A stretch of DNA of 64,000 nt from Diphasiastrum complanatum (Eukaryota > Streptophyta > Lycopodiopsida > Lycopodiales > Lycopodiaceae), in the NCBI GenBank assembly GCA_029204225.1, contig CM055095.1, forward strand, positions 33,865,078 through 33,929,077, written 5' to 3'. This document shows positions 31,528 to 42,429 of the stretch, in pieces (the stretch's first letter is position 1; the number at the start of each line of letters is the position of its first letter). The position numbers and the translations under genes were made by a program. Below the pieces are notes generated by a model. It had not been told where the DNA came from, searched no databases, and saw only the letters and a program-made list of their open reading frames with translations.

Positions 31528-32445
31528 TGTTGTAAAGCTGACTCAGGTGCACTCAACGTGCCCTGTAAGACTCTAAGGGGTGACACTCCCTAAGGTCCCA
31601 GAGCAAGTTAGAACGTCAAGGACTGAGCCTCCGACCTGTGGTGAGCCAGTCAAGTAGTCACAAGTCATGAGCTAGCTCTGGAGCTCGAGTCATGGCCTAG
31701 TCAGGAAGCAAGTTGATTCTGCCACCGGAACGGCTCCCGGGACCCACGTCCGGGAGCCAGACTGATTCTGCCAGGCTTGCCAGGCTTAATCAGCAAAATA
31801 AAAACTAAGTCCCAAAAAGCGTGCTTTACCAGAAAGCACTATGTTTCAGAACAGAGGGGGTGCGCCGAATCACAGCAGAACTATAGGGGGAGTCCGACAG
31901 ACAGAAACTTGGGCAGCTCAACCAGCGCCAGGAATCCAGTCGCCAGGTCTCAGCTCCCTCTACCAGCACGAGCCAGGCACAATGCCCAGCACGTGTTGGT
32001 GGCCCCGAGACCGGTCAGTCTATGTATGAATGTAACCTCTTCCAAATCTAATAAAGTTGATCCTTGGGGATGATTACCATTTCGGTTTCGCCTCCGGGAC
32101 TGGTCCAAGTGGAAGGACCCTTACTACAACCTTTTTGCGTCGCTGGCGCCTAAGGGTCCCTGTCATCGACATGGGGCTTGCCGCTATGCCAGTTGGTCAG
32201 TTTGGCGACCACTATGCCTTGGGTTTCATGTGTGGCTTGTCTTTACCTTTGGTTACCTTTTGGGGACGGATTCTGAGTTGGCTTTCGGGTTGGTTGGGAT
32301 TCCAGTTTTCTTAAGTCTGAATGGTTAAGCTTGTTACGATTCTGAGTTGGCTTTTACGTAAGTGCATGATGGATGAATGTTAGACTTAAGCGCGTGTTGG
32401 GGAAACCGCTCAAGTCCCAGCGCCCTTTGAGGCGCCGGCGCAACA
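31528..32445 (+). repeat. 3' LTR of the chromovirus
   Basis: 918 bp, same length as the 5' LTR and nearly identical to it; differences cluster around 31853-31862 (five of the ten are within about 30 bp of each other or nearby). Confidence 0.95.
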
Positions 32446-32450
32446 GTTAG

Positions 32451-32934
32451 CATGGCACATGATTTGCCCTAACACCTTTGAACACGTGTTCCTGCTCATC
32501 CTATATGTCAAACTTTTCGTAAATACGATTTACACTTTTTTAGGATACGTCATGTTTATTTAAAATTAATTGATATGGACTAACGCTGCATACATTGATC
32601 TTCATGGCTTTTGCCCTGATACATATCTGTGATATCGGTGATCTCAAGCCCGCATATGGAATTGGAAAAGACCCTTCTTTAAGTGAAATGCACTCGCAAC
32701 GACAAGGGGAAAATTTTTTTACATTTACTTTATTGCAGTAGAATTTTTGAAACTATCCATGTGAAGCAATTTTATGCAATTGTCATTCATGATTTGTTTT
32801 ATGATATCACATTTGGCTTCTAATGTCAAGCATGATTAGTACTTTCCATATGATGTGTTCTGTAACTTTGAGATTGAGAATATTCAAAGAGAAAAAAATA
32901 TTTCTTGGCTATCTGGCCAGTACAGAAATTCAAT
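32451..32934. other. No gene recognised
   Basis: AT-rich DNA between the chromovirus and the SINE; no ORF or RNA gene seen. Confidence 0.45.
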
Positions 32935-33148
32935 GGGTGCCCCATTTTTATTTTTTTTTGGCAACATGTTAAGCTACTAGTGGTCGGTTATATAGAACAT
33001 ATACAACATAGAATGCTAGTTAGGCAATGCCAAGGAAGGGAAAAGCCCCAAAGTGTCACTTCGCAGCGGTTGGGAATCGAGCCTGCGCTTGGCCGGCGAC
33101 ATTTAGCAACTTTACCCATACACCAGGTTTAGATTGACGGGTCCCCAT
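32935..33148 (-). mobile_element. tRNA-derived SINE with target duplication
   Basis: Reading the minus strand, an A-box-like TGGTGTATGGGTAAAG (plus 33110-33125) is followed by a good polymerase III B box GGCTCGATTCC (plus 33073-33083) and ends in an A-rich tail (T run at plus 32946-32959). Nearly identical short repeats GGGTGCCCCAT (32935-32945) and GGGTCCCCAT (33139-33148) flank it, consistent with a target duplication. The body is about 193 bp. It resembles plant tRNA-related SINEs such as the Au family in its 5' part. It is not a tRNA gene, since no cloverleaf with acceptor stem closes. Confidence 0.75.
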
Positions 33149-33199
33149 TGTGTTGCAATGGACGCTTTATGATGATGAGCAGGTGCAATTGCGACTTGA

Positions 33200-34409
33200 T
33201 TGTGTATTTTACTTTATTTCAATTTATTTCGGAGATTAATAAGAAAGTTTTAGGTTTTTCTTGAAAAAGGATGGGGCAGGCCGCAGGTGAGCTGCCCGAG
33301 TAGCCACGCGGGAGGCTGAAGGAGTGAGACTGACCGTCAGATGAGGATCTGACGGGAGAGATTTGCCAGCCTTACTGGGAGATTGTCCGTGAAGGAGGAC
33401 TGTCCGATCGTGATCTGACGGCTGTCGTGGGTCGAAAAGCCCTTTAAGATCGTCGCTCGCTCGCCTCCATCTCCATCTCTTTGACCCTCCCTTCTCCCTC
33501 CTCCTCTGCTATGCCTCGATCTTTTTCTTGCGATTGCGAGGTTTTGGCAGTGGATTAGCCATAGCCAGAAGAGCTCGGTGGTCATCGGGGCCTGGGGCCC
33601 CTACCCCCGGGTCGCCGTCTCTTTTCTTGTGCTTTTTCCGCGGATTTGTGCCATTTTTTGTATCTCTTTTTATCAGGGTATTGTATAATAGCAGTTTTTT
33701 GTCAGCGGTTATGGATTGATCCATTTATCAGTCAGATCTTGTCATCTTGCCGTTTCCTGTGAAACTGAACTGTCGGTTTTTCTTGTTTAAGTTAGGCTGG
33801 CTTTGTCACAAAATCGCTTGAGGGTTTGTAGTCTTTGATTGGCGCTCAGAGATCTAAGCCAGAGTAGTTTGTGTATTATGAATAAACGGAGTGAGGTTAT
33901 GGGCTTGGAAGATGGTGCATGCCTTTTTTTGGATCCTGTGGACCCCGGGCTGTAGATTTTTGGAAGGGTTTGATAATTGATGGACGTGAACAAGAAAAGA
34001 CTCTTGTGGAAGTATTTGTGGCCTTTCCTCAGTATCAAGTTTCTATTGAAATGTATGTTTTCAAGGTTCTTGCTTCTTTCCGTCTTTATGAACCAAGATC
34101 TTTGGATTTTTGTATAATGACTTTCTTGAAGGGGTTTCAACTTTCTGGTCAGCATTAGGTGAATATTGTTAAGATAAAGTGTTAGTAGTCAGCGGTATCT
34201 GAGTATGTTTGTCTGTGTATTCTGAAGCGTTGTTAACATTCGTTGTGCCTGCTGTATCTCTATTTTTGGGTTCTGTACTCATTATTATCTTGGCTGTTTT
34301 ATGTACAGGGTTGGTGGTGGTCTTTCTTTGGAGGCGCAGAAAAATCTTCGGAAAGATTCAGAAATAAGCAACATATGTGCCATGGGATGAATACATGTGA
34401 GGGCTTTGT
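33200..34409 (+). promoter_or_regulatory. Promoter and 5' untranslated region of the GTE gene
   Basis: GC content rises from about 33270. A CT-rich stretch (33446-33510) resembles plant core promoter/5' UTR pyrimidine patches. ATGTACAG at 34301-34308 is a good intron acceptor, so a 5' UTR intron probably ends there. In the presumed last 5' UTR exon four ATGs precede the main start within 35 bp: 34375 (a 33-codon uORF ending at 34474-34476, overlapping the CDS), 34382 (ATG GGA TGA), 34387 (same frame as 34375) and 34395 (ATG directly followed by TGA). These could lower translation of the main ORF. Confidence 0.55.
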
Positions 34410-36773
34410 ATGGCTTCTGCAGTATTGTTTACCCACGAGCATCCGAGAAGAGGGGTATCAAGTTTTGAAGCATTAATGAAACAATCAAAGAATAATAAAG
34501 CTCGGAATCGGAAGCATATCTCTGCTGCAGTTGTTGGCGATCCCGAGGCGGTGGCAGACTCGGACGTTGTGCATCATGCACAGTTATATGCCGGGGTTGG
34601 TGATAACTTATTAGGTTATCCGAAGTCACATTTTCCGTCAGAGTCAGATGAGACAAGTTTTAAAAGGAAATCCATCAGTTTGAATACAAATATCTTGCAG
34701 GAATCACATAGCACGGGTTTAGTTAGGGGGGCGAGCTTTTCTTCTATGTCAAAAGAGCAGAGAAGACAACTTAGAAAAAAGTTGCGTCTAGATCTGGAAC
34801 AAGTGCGGTCTTTATCACTAAAGTTGGAAGCAAAGGAACAACAACTGAAGTCAATTTCCCACTCTGTTGGCTTTCATACTAGCCACAGCGATGCCCATCT
34901 CTCTAGAACGGAGAACAGATGCTCCTTGGAGAAAGAGGTCACGTCAGAGCCTCCTCTTACTACTCCTGGTAACATGCGGTTTGGCCAGAATGTCAGTAAG
35001 CTGGCAAGGCAAGCCAGTTTTTATTCTTCCGACTGTGGAACCCGTGGGGCTGTTGGGAAAGAGAAAAGAACTCCTAAAGCTAATCAGATGTATTTGAACT
35101 CAGAATTTCTTTCGGGTAAGGAACGGATGCCCCCGCCAGAGAAGCTGAAACCTAAGGTTGCTTCTGGAACAAAGAGAAACCAAGGAAAAGATAATGGATT
35201 GGATCAGAAGCGTCAGAAGTTGATATCAACAAGAAGTCGGCGCATGGCAGACATCATGAAGCAGTGTGGTACAGTGCTGAAAAAATTGATGACTCATAAA
35301 CATGCATGGGTGTTCAATGAGCCAGTTGATGCTGTTAAACTTCAACTGCCTGATTATCACAAGGTCATACAAAATCCCATGGATCTGGGAACTGTCAAGA
35401 TAAAGCTTGAAGTTGGGCGGTATAACTCTCCGCTTGAGTTTGCTGAGGATGTGCAGCTAACCTTTGCCAATGCAATGAAATACAATCCTATAGGGAATGA
35501 TGTGCATGCAATGGCTGACATTTTGAGGAAAATTTTTGAAGAAAGATGGAGAAGTATAAAAGAAAAGCTTGATGAAGAGAATTTGAAAATTAGGGTAGAA
35601 GATGAAGTGCTTTCTGAGCAGGGCTGTAAAAGTCAGCAGCTACAGGATTTGAGGCGCCACCTTAGAAATATAGAGGATCAGATCATCTCAATCGCTAAAA
35701 ACAACCAGAGCAAGCCCATAGCAACTTCCAGGTCTGCTGCACCATCATCTCAAAAGAAGGAAACTCCTAAGAGAGAGATGACTTTTGATGAGAAGAGTAA
35801 GCTCAGTGTTAATCTGGAAAGACTCCCTGGTAACAAGAGTCAAGAAATCATACAAATTATTAAAAGGAATAGTCCGAGTTTGAATCAAAGTCAAATAGGA
35901 GATACGGTGGAGATAGAGGTGGATATTGATTCTGTTGACAACGAGACATTATGGGAGTTGCATAGGTTTGTGACAAATTGCATGAAATATCCCAAAAAGC
36001 CTAGGAAAAAGGCTACCGAGGAGGCCAAAGTTGTGCGTCACATGCAAGCTGGAAACAATGGAGAGGTGCATTGAATTCATTTTTACTGAAATAATGAATT
36101 TTGCTGAGTTGCCGTTTTGGTAAGTTAGGTATTGTCCACTTTGCGATATGTATTCTGACAGCAAATTTATCTGTATTACAGAATGTGTTTGGGCATGCAG
36201 GTACATCATTGATCAAGAACCGGAAAAGTGAGTTTGGAGCTTGTTTGGTACTTCATGAACTTTGTTGAATTCATGATCTAGATGGTGCTTGTTTTCTGCA
36301 TCTCATTCTCCGTACCAAATAACATGGTGGGACGCGCTGAAATGACTGGTCAATCTACCGTTTCAGATGATGTTGGAGATGACGATGTTGACATTGATGA
36401 CGATATGCCATCAGCACAATTTCCACCAGTGGTTGTTGAGAAGGATGCTATCGTAGATGTCAGCAAATCGAGCAGCTCAAGTGGCTCCAGCAGTGATTCT
36501 GGTTCGTCATCAAGTGGTAGGTGGCGTTTTCATCCTCAGCACTTTGCATATTTGGCGAAGTATGCAGTTGTTTTAGAACATCCGAGATAGTTGTTATTTC
36601 CTTATCAACAGTTTTATGCAGCTTTATTCAGCCTTTCTTCTGGACAATTACTTTCAGATGTGAATTGGGTTTTTTTAAGCGCCTTGAATTGTGATATTGC
36701 AGATTCTGATTCGGGGAGTTCCACCGGTAGTGAGTCTGAGGCTGGCGATATTCAATCTGGAATTCCTGACTAA
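34410..36773 (+). CDS. GTE-type bromodomain-NET (BET family) transcription regulator
   Basis: Proposed exons 34410-36065, 36182-36227, 36367-36516 and 36703-36773 join in phase to 640 residues; introns start GT and end AG. A TGA at 34398-34400 bars an earlier start in frame, and MASAVL is a usual start in this family. Domains: coiled-coil-like MSKEQRRQLRKKLRLDLEQV (about 112-131), bromodomain (about 282-383) with HAWVFNEPVD shelf and the acetyl-lysine-binding Asn in MKYNPIGNDVHAM, NET domain (about 459-531, DTVEIEVDIDSVDNETLWEL), then a Ser-rich acidic tail ending SGSESEAGDIQSGIPD. It reads acetylated histones in the nucleus and recruits transcription factors. The donor at 36065 is weak, so exon 2 is the least certain part. 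No inactivating change is seen. Confidence 0.88.
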
Positions 36774-37500
36774 AAGTCCCCTCCATGAAGTACAGAATTA
36801 GCCAGGTTGATAGTTTTCGGTTTGCTTCTGTAACTCATTTTGTCACAATTGAGAGTAGAATGGCGTCTTAAGAGGAGGATTTTACCAGCTTGATGCGCAA
36901 CGGACCTACAATGCCTAAACTAGTGCAATTCGAGAGTGGCATATGAAACTCATGGTACAAAAGGTGAGCATATATATTTTCTGTTAAGATCTAATTTCAT
37001 AGTCTTTGAAGGGATTTAGCTACTTGCTTTCTGTTGAGCAACTGCCGCAGAAGCATATCAGATTGAAGTGATTGCTTTATTCTGTGAACTAATGCAGATT
37101 GACCAGGATGGGGGGTTTACTTGTTTCTCTGGACGTTGATGGCACTGACTGTTCTGGTTCTTCAATGGGAGAGGATGCTTACACTGTAAAACCCATATTG
37201 GTTTTTGCTTCATTGGTATGTCGGTGGCCACGACAAAAACCGAGGCTTGCTGTTGATGCTGGAAAACAACACAAGTGTCATAATGATGTAGCAACTCATT
37301 GAGACTCAAGACTGCAGCACCAAAAGATAGCGCTCTATTTTTTTCTTGTACAATGAGCAGGGATGAATTTTCGCTTCTTGGGGCTACTCACTCACTTGAG
37401 CATGTTCTGTATAATTTACATGGAGGACAATTTTTAAGATATGAAAGAAATCAGGACTTTGTGTTTCAAGTCCTTTGGATGTAAATGTACAGTATTTTGT
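36774..37500 (+). other. 3' untranslated region of the GTE gene
   Basis: Sequence following the TAA at 36771-36773 has no further coding segment. The transcript end cannot be fixed; no canonical AATAAA stands out before about 37500. Confidence 0.45.
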
Positions 37501-37952
37501 AATTGGACTTTTTTGATTGGTCTATCAAACTTGTCCATAACCACACCTACCTGGTTATTTTTTGTATAAAATTCTTACAAACAATCAAGTAACTTAAACA
37601 AGATGGTCTGAGCTATCTTGAGCTTCTTGTAGGATGTACTTGGAAGTGCTGATGATGAATACAATCGAAATCACGGGCTAGTTTTTCCCTCGCCCAAATT
37701 TTTTTGGAAAGCCGAACCGGGTAGAATGGCCTTTGTTTGGATCCTGCCATTGCGTAATGAATACCCAAATTTTTTTTCAAAAGCACATTATGAAGCATAA
37801 TAGGCAGGTTCGACTTTGACTGACCAACACAAATGTGCCACGTGGCTTCTGTACGGACTGGCATAGACAGACAGAAAAAAAAAAGCAGAATAAGCCTTTG
37901 AAAAAAAAGCATGCATTTTTTGTTGTTTAATTTATTTGAAAATGGGCATAAT
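37501..37952. other. Intergenic; no gene recognised
   Basis: AT-rich spacer between the GTE gene and the transporter pseudogene, with several short A and T runs. Confidence 0.45.
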
Positions 37953-39061
37953 ATGCAACAGGTATCCATTACGGTTACGGAGAAGTCGCTGCCTCAAGCA
38001 AATTTACGACCAAAACAAGCGTACCCTCTGTCTTCAATGGAGAAAACATTTGGAAACATCGTCATAAGGGTTGTGGGAGCAGGCGTGTTGGGCCTCTCTT
38101 ATACATTCATGTGCACAGGCTGGCTTACATGATCGTTGGTTTTGGTAATCATTGGCTATGCTTGCTATTATTGCTTGATGCTTTTGGTTAGTACAAGAAA
38201 GAAGCTAGACACAGAAGGCAGGGTAGGCATCGCCACCTTCAACGACCTGGGCTTTCAATGCATATGGCAAGGTTGGACTGGCAGTGGTGGATTTCACAAT
38301 GGTTTTGTCACAGGGAGGTGTTTCTGTGTGGGCTATCTGATCTTTATTGGAGAAAATTTAGCATCAATATTATCAAGTTTTGACAGTTAATCACCCAAAC
38401 GTAGAATATACACGGCTTGGGTTGGATTAGTTGGTTACCAGCAATCATAACAACTCTTTTCTGGGTCTGGATTGGAGATCAAAAAGAACATATTTGTGGC
38501 TGCTTTTTTCTTTGCAAATTGGGTTAGCAGCCATCCACTCTCTGCTCCCTTTAGTATCTTTGCGGACGTCGCCAATGCTTTGGCCATGGCCGTGGTGATG
38601 AAGGATGACATTGTTCAAATCAAAGGTGGTCTGAGGCATGTCATTGCCTCCACTGGTGCTTCTAACGTTCCTTTTGCTATTGGAGTCGCAGTATATGCAT
38701 TTGAAGGCATACCCTTGGTGCTTCCTCTGGAATCTGTCATGAAAGAAAAAACCAATTTTGGACGTGTGATGAGATTTGCTATGTCCTGGATTGCTACTCT
38801 CTATATCACTTTTGGGCTGTTAGACTATCTTGCATTTGGGAATGAGACCAAAGATATTGTAACACTTATTTGGGAGAGAGCTGGGAGACTTTGGTAATTC
38901 AGCTTGGTCTTCGTGTGGGTCTTATTTTCGCATACCCTGTCACGATGCATCAAGTACATAAGGTGATCGAGCGCAGGTTCTCTTCTGGTCAGCATTCGCA
39001 TGTTTTCAGAACCCTGATGGTCCTCTTTGCAGCAATTCTTGCAGCAACAGTGCCTCGGTAG
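37953..39061 (+). pseudogene. AVT3-like vacuolar amino-acid transporter pseudogene
   Basis: Fragments follow the order of plant AVT3 proteins of the amino acid/auxin permease family. They are GNIVIRVVGAGVLGLSYTF (first membrane helix, normally VVGAGVLGLPY), YYCLMLLVSTRKKLDTEGR, then from 38472 PLSAPFSIFADVANALAMAV, FAIGVAVYAFEGIPLVLPLE and FGLLDYLAFGNETKDIVTL, and from 38870 VIQLGLRVGLIFAYPVTMHQ. TGA at 38130-38132, TAA at 38388-38390 and frameshifts near 38400-38470 and 38870 break it. The final two to three membrane helices are missing. AVT3 proteins export amino acids from the vacuole. No introns are seen, but the plant relatives are commonly single-exon too, so retroposition is not implied. 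Confidence 0.85.
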
Positions 39062-39073
39062 GAGATCGAGAGG

Positions 39074-39140
39074 GTGTTGCATGCAGCGACAACGAGGAGA
39101 TCCAGAAAGAGAACAAATTGCATGCAGCGACAACGAAGAG
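39074..39140 (+). repeat. Imperfect tandem duplication, about 41-bp unit
   Basis: The phrase TTGCATGCAGCGACAACGA recurs at about 39076 and 39117 directly after the pseudogene's end, which suggests a local slippage duplication. Confidence 0.8.
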
Positions 39141-39593
39141 ATTTAAAAAGGAAACAAAATATAACGCATACAATCAACGTGTAAGTCGCTTGAACCAGCA
39201 CATGAAGTTTGGGGCAAATCCATGCCATACCAAATTTCATACTTGTAAACAAGTAATGTACGGTACTCGTGATTTCTTGAGCAAATCCATGCTATGCAAG
39301 AGTCCGCAAGTATCCTTATCGTTAAATTAACTTTTGAACCTTGATCGTGACTTCAGATGCAATCAAGCACAATACTCATTTTTTATAGACAACAACATTT
39401 ATTTATGACATCTATGAGGGCAATTGTTTTTTTCAAAAAAAATTGATTTAGTATGCTACGTTCAAGCATGGTATAAAAAGGGTATTTGACAAACTGATTA
39501 AAGCATCTTTTCATAAGTATTGTGATAAATTGTCTCTTAAGCAGTCAACGTATTCAATTTGAAACTTCCATTTTAAAGCACCACCGAAATATG
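39141..39593. other. No gene recognised
   Basis: AT-rich spacer between the pseudogene and LTR-A fragment. Confidence 0.45.
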
Positions 39594-39891
39594 TGTTAGC
39601 GGATTCCAGAGAATCCCCAGATGCCGAGCCAAGTTGAAGACACAGAGTATCTCTCACCCATGACCGAGGAGGTCCCAGAAGGAGGAGAGCAGAAGAAGCT
39701 GAGAGCCGAGCATGAGAGCCAAGAAATTACTAGCTAGAATGACAGTGAATTATCTATGTGAGCCTACATGGTGTATCCCAGAGAAGGAACGACCATGTAG
39801 GAGCTAGTAATATTTCCTAGGCATTGTAAATAAGCATAGCCCCCCTTAAATAATTTAGAGTGAGCCACCTTTTGATGGTGACCTCTAGTGA
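39594..39891 (+). repeat. LTR-A related fragment
   Basis: Begins TGTTAGCGGATTCC and is about 70-75% like the first 300 bp of the LTR-A copies. It is truncated exactly where the minus-strand Copia gag ends, sharing the phrase GGTGACCTCTAGTG. Confidence 0.7.
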
Positions 39892-40700
39892 TCATCTTGA
39901 TTAGATGACAATACAGATATGAAGATGCTAGAGTCTTCAATCTCACCCTCATCGACAAGGTTACCTGCTTGTTTTGGTTTTCCTTTGTCTTGTTCCGCCA
40001 GGAATTTGCGACATTCACTCTTCCAATGGCCCTTTTTACCACAATGGAAGCACTTGTCTTTCTTCTTAGTTTTACTGGAAGATCTCTTGTCCTCCTGAGA
40101 ATTGGCAAATTGCTGCTTAGACTTCTTCTTGCCCTTTCCCTTGCCTTGTTTTTGGCGTGTCGCAAGTGCCTGATCGTCAGTATTTTGACATCTAGCTTTC
40201 ACCATTTCTCGCTGTTGCTCTTCCTGCATCAAGATTCCTGTGATCTCATCAAAGGTTGACAATCTTTCTCTTGATGCTATTCCGCTCACAAACATCTGAT
40301 AGGGTTCTGCAATGCCGCACAATGCATTGTGCACGAGCTCCACGTCACATATGCGCTCACCAATAGAATGCAGTTCATCTCTCATTGTCTTGATTCTGGT
40401 CATGTACGTCTGAATGTGCTCTCCTTGTTTCATGCGGGCACTATTCAACTTTGACTTCAAAAACATGATTCTTGATGGATTTGACGTCTCGAACTGCTCC
40501 TTTAGCACATCCCATGCCTGTTTGGGTGTAACAGCATCACAAATGTGGGTAATGATGTGATCCTTCACTGACAAGTTAATAAAGGTCAAAGCTTTTCTCA
40601 TCTTTTTGTCGAACACTTTGATATCCATGTCATTTGACGGCCTTCTCTCATCACCTGTGACGACTTCCCACACGTCTTTTTCCATCAGTATATTTTTCAT
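39885..40700 (-). pseudogene. Copia gag, open reading frame, no pol downstream
   Basis: 271 codons without a stop: MKNILMEKDVWEVVTGDERR, the gag core (QAWDVLKEQFETSNPSRIMF, TYMTRIKTMRDELHSIGERI), a basic linker rich in Lys, and an intact CCHC zinc knuckle (CFHCGKKGHWKSEC). The frame ends at the LTR-A fragment, so the nucleocapsid tail and all of pol are missing. A primer site and LTR-like region lie upstream on the minus strand at 42092-42350. It is the best preserved Copia gag here and could still make a protein, but no element-wide coding capacity remains. Confidence 0.88.
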
Positions 40701-42091
40701 TTTGAATTTTTACACTGCATAGTTAGAAATCTCATCCAATTTGCTACTTTCACTCAAAATGGACTCTCCCATGTTTGTCATCGCAAAACTGCTTGAAACT
40801 TCTGCCATAGGCTAAAAACAGTATGCTGAGGCCAACAGTGATGTCAGAAGTTGAAAATAATAATCTGCACGTTTTCCCTTACTAGGGCACTCGCCGCTTT
40901 TCCACCAATTTGAAAGCCAAATCGGCGTCGCCTTCCGAAATGCACTCAGTCGTCAACTCCCAATAACGTGCCCAGTGGAATGGTGAAATCACTTCTGATC
41001 TACTCCGAACACTTTCTCCGCTACAATTACTCTATTTTGTTGTACCGTACTTGCAAGTACAGTCCGGGTGCCCTTCGTTTGGAGGTTATAGCCTTTCGTT
41101 TGGGTCAAAACGGGCAAAGGACCCAAAAATAGGGACTTTTCTAGTCTTTGAACTGTTTTTTCACCTTGAAGAAACTTCACTCTTCAATTGTGAAGGGACC
41201 CAACTCCAATTTTAGTATGAAAATTTTAAATGAAGCTGAAGGCTAAAATGCACTTCACTTCTTCAGGGCCCTCTTCAACAACCCTTCAGACTCCATCCAA
41301 TGGTTGAATCTGATCTAACTGTGGATATCCCTTCTGGGTAGCACAATCTGAGCCGTCGATCTTGTAGCTTCTCTCTCCAACGGATCTAAACACTCTTGTG
41401 CACTAATGGAGAGTCTTGTAAGCGCTACCTACTCCGAAACACTATGCTCTCACTCTGGTTCCACGCACGAACAGTCCGCGACCTCCCTGTCTGCGGCCGC
41501 GCCTCCCCACACTCATTTTTGTTTGATTTAACTCACCTATGGATCGATTTGAGCACGATCTGAGGCCTAGAGCAGGGTCGCCCTACTGATTCCATGTCTG
41601 TAGAGTGTTCACTCAAGAAATTCCATGGAGAAACGGTGATTTTAGCTCAACTTGACAAAGTGATTTTTTTCACCTTTTACCGCAAATCTGCTAGGTTAAC
41701 TGTCTGGAGACAAATCTCTGACATAAACCTCAGAATCTCTCCATGGCTGGTTGACAATGTGATCAGCTTCCTTCCTGTCCTTACAGCATCCAAAACAGTG
41801 CACAGACAGCGAAGAAATCACCAGTTATGTATAAAAACCGTAACTCTAAACCCGGTTTCAATTTTTAGCTGGCTTCAATATTGTCAATTTTTCACCAAAT
41901 TTTTTCCTGTCTGATGCTGTGCACAGGCTAATAATCCCTCTGCTGAGCTTAGCAAGCCTTTATAAACTAGAAACCGTGCACCAGTGCTTCTCTTTCCGTC
42001 TTCAACCCGCTGTAAACCCCGAACTCTCAAAAGACAGTTCTCTCGAAGCTCTCTTCAACGGCGATGCTGTACCGTGTACACTCCCTGTACG
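40701..42091 (-). other. Long leader between Copia primer site and gag
   Basis: About 1.4 kb without a recognisable gene. In an intact relative the leader should be shorter, so part may be inserted sequence. Confidence 0.4.
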
Positions 42092-42103
42092 GCTCTAATA
42101 CCA
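42092..42103 (-). other. Primer-binding site (tRNA-Met type), minus orientation
   Basis: On the minus strand TGGTATTAGAGC, one mismatch from the standard tRNA-Met site. Confidence 0.75.
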
Positions 42104-42350
42104 ACTTAGAATTTGCTTTGCACAGGAACACAGATTATGCTACACAGTAACAAAGACATAAAACACTCTCCTCAGCAAGCTCACATAGCAACTGTATTTC
42201 TCAAAATGAAATTACACTATACATATAGTTGTTCACTCAGGCACCCCATGCATGACTCAGGTTGCCGTTGGCGGGATGCGTGTCCCGTCGACTTGCCTCG
42301 TGGCGAGGCCAACTGATCCTTATCCACTGATAGGACCCACAGTACAGTAA
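42104..42350 (-). repeat. LTR-like region upstream of the minus-strand Copia primer site
   Basis: The interval between the primer site and a possible TGTTACTG start on the minus strand. Its ends are not certain; no TG/CA pair is clear next to the primer site. Confidence 0.45.
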
Positions 42351-42384
42351 CACATTAATTCTACTTTAATTCTAACTCTTGTTA

Positions 42385-42429
42385 TGTACATATTCTTTTA
42401 GAAACAAGAAAAAAAAAAGAATATGTACA
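42385..42429. repeat. 15-bp perfect inverted repeat at a Copia-Copia junction
   Basis: Arms TGTACATATTCTTTT (42385-42399) and its complement (42415-42429) with a 15-base A-rich loop. The right arm is coding sequence of the plus-strand Copia (MYTSFKGIFVGYSESKKVY). The left arm has no such partner, so the repeat probably marks the rearrangement joint. Confidence 0.85.

Larger units (their letters stand above)
26197..32450 (+). mobile_element. Ty3/Gypsy chromovirus, structurally complete, recent insertion
   Basis: Two 918-bp LTRs (26202-27119 and 31528-32445), both TGTTG to CAACA, are flanked by the identical 5-bp duplication GTTAG (26197-26201 and 32446-32450). By eye the LTRs differ at about ten positions, roughly 1%, with no length change, so the insertion is young. 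The interior has a tRNA-Met primer site, a structured leader, a pro-pol frame with all enzymatic domains and a C-terminal chromodomain, and a polypurine tract (about 31518-31527). No gag is recognisable. One base-level frameshift separates protease from RT. Chromodomain integrases direct insertion toward particular chromatin. Confidence 0.95.

Noticed and set aside
32946-33138. A tRNA gene
   Set aside because: A and B boxes are present but no acceptor stem or cloverleaf closes, and there is an A-rich tail with flanking repeats.
36282-36590. Separate gene starting at 36282
   Set aside because: Its C-terminal part is the acidic Ser-rich tail of the GTE protein; splicing signals join it to the upstream exon.
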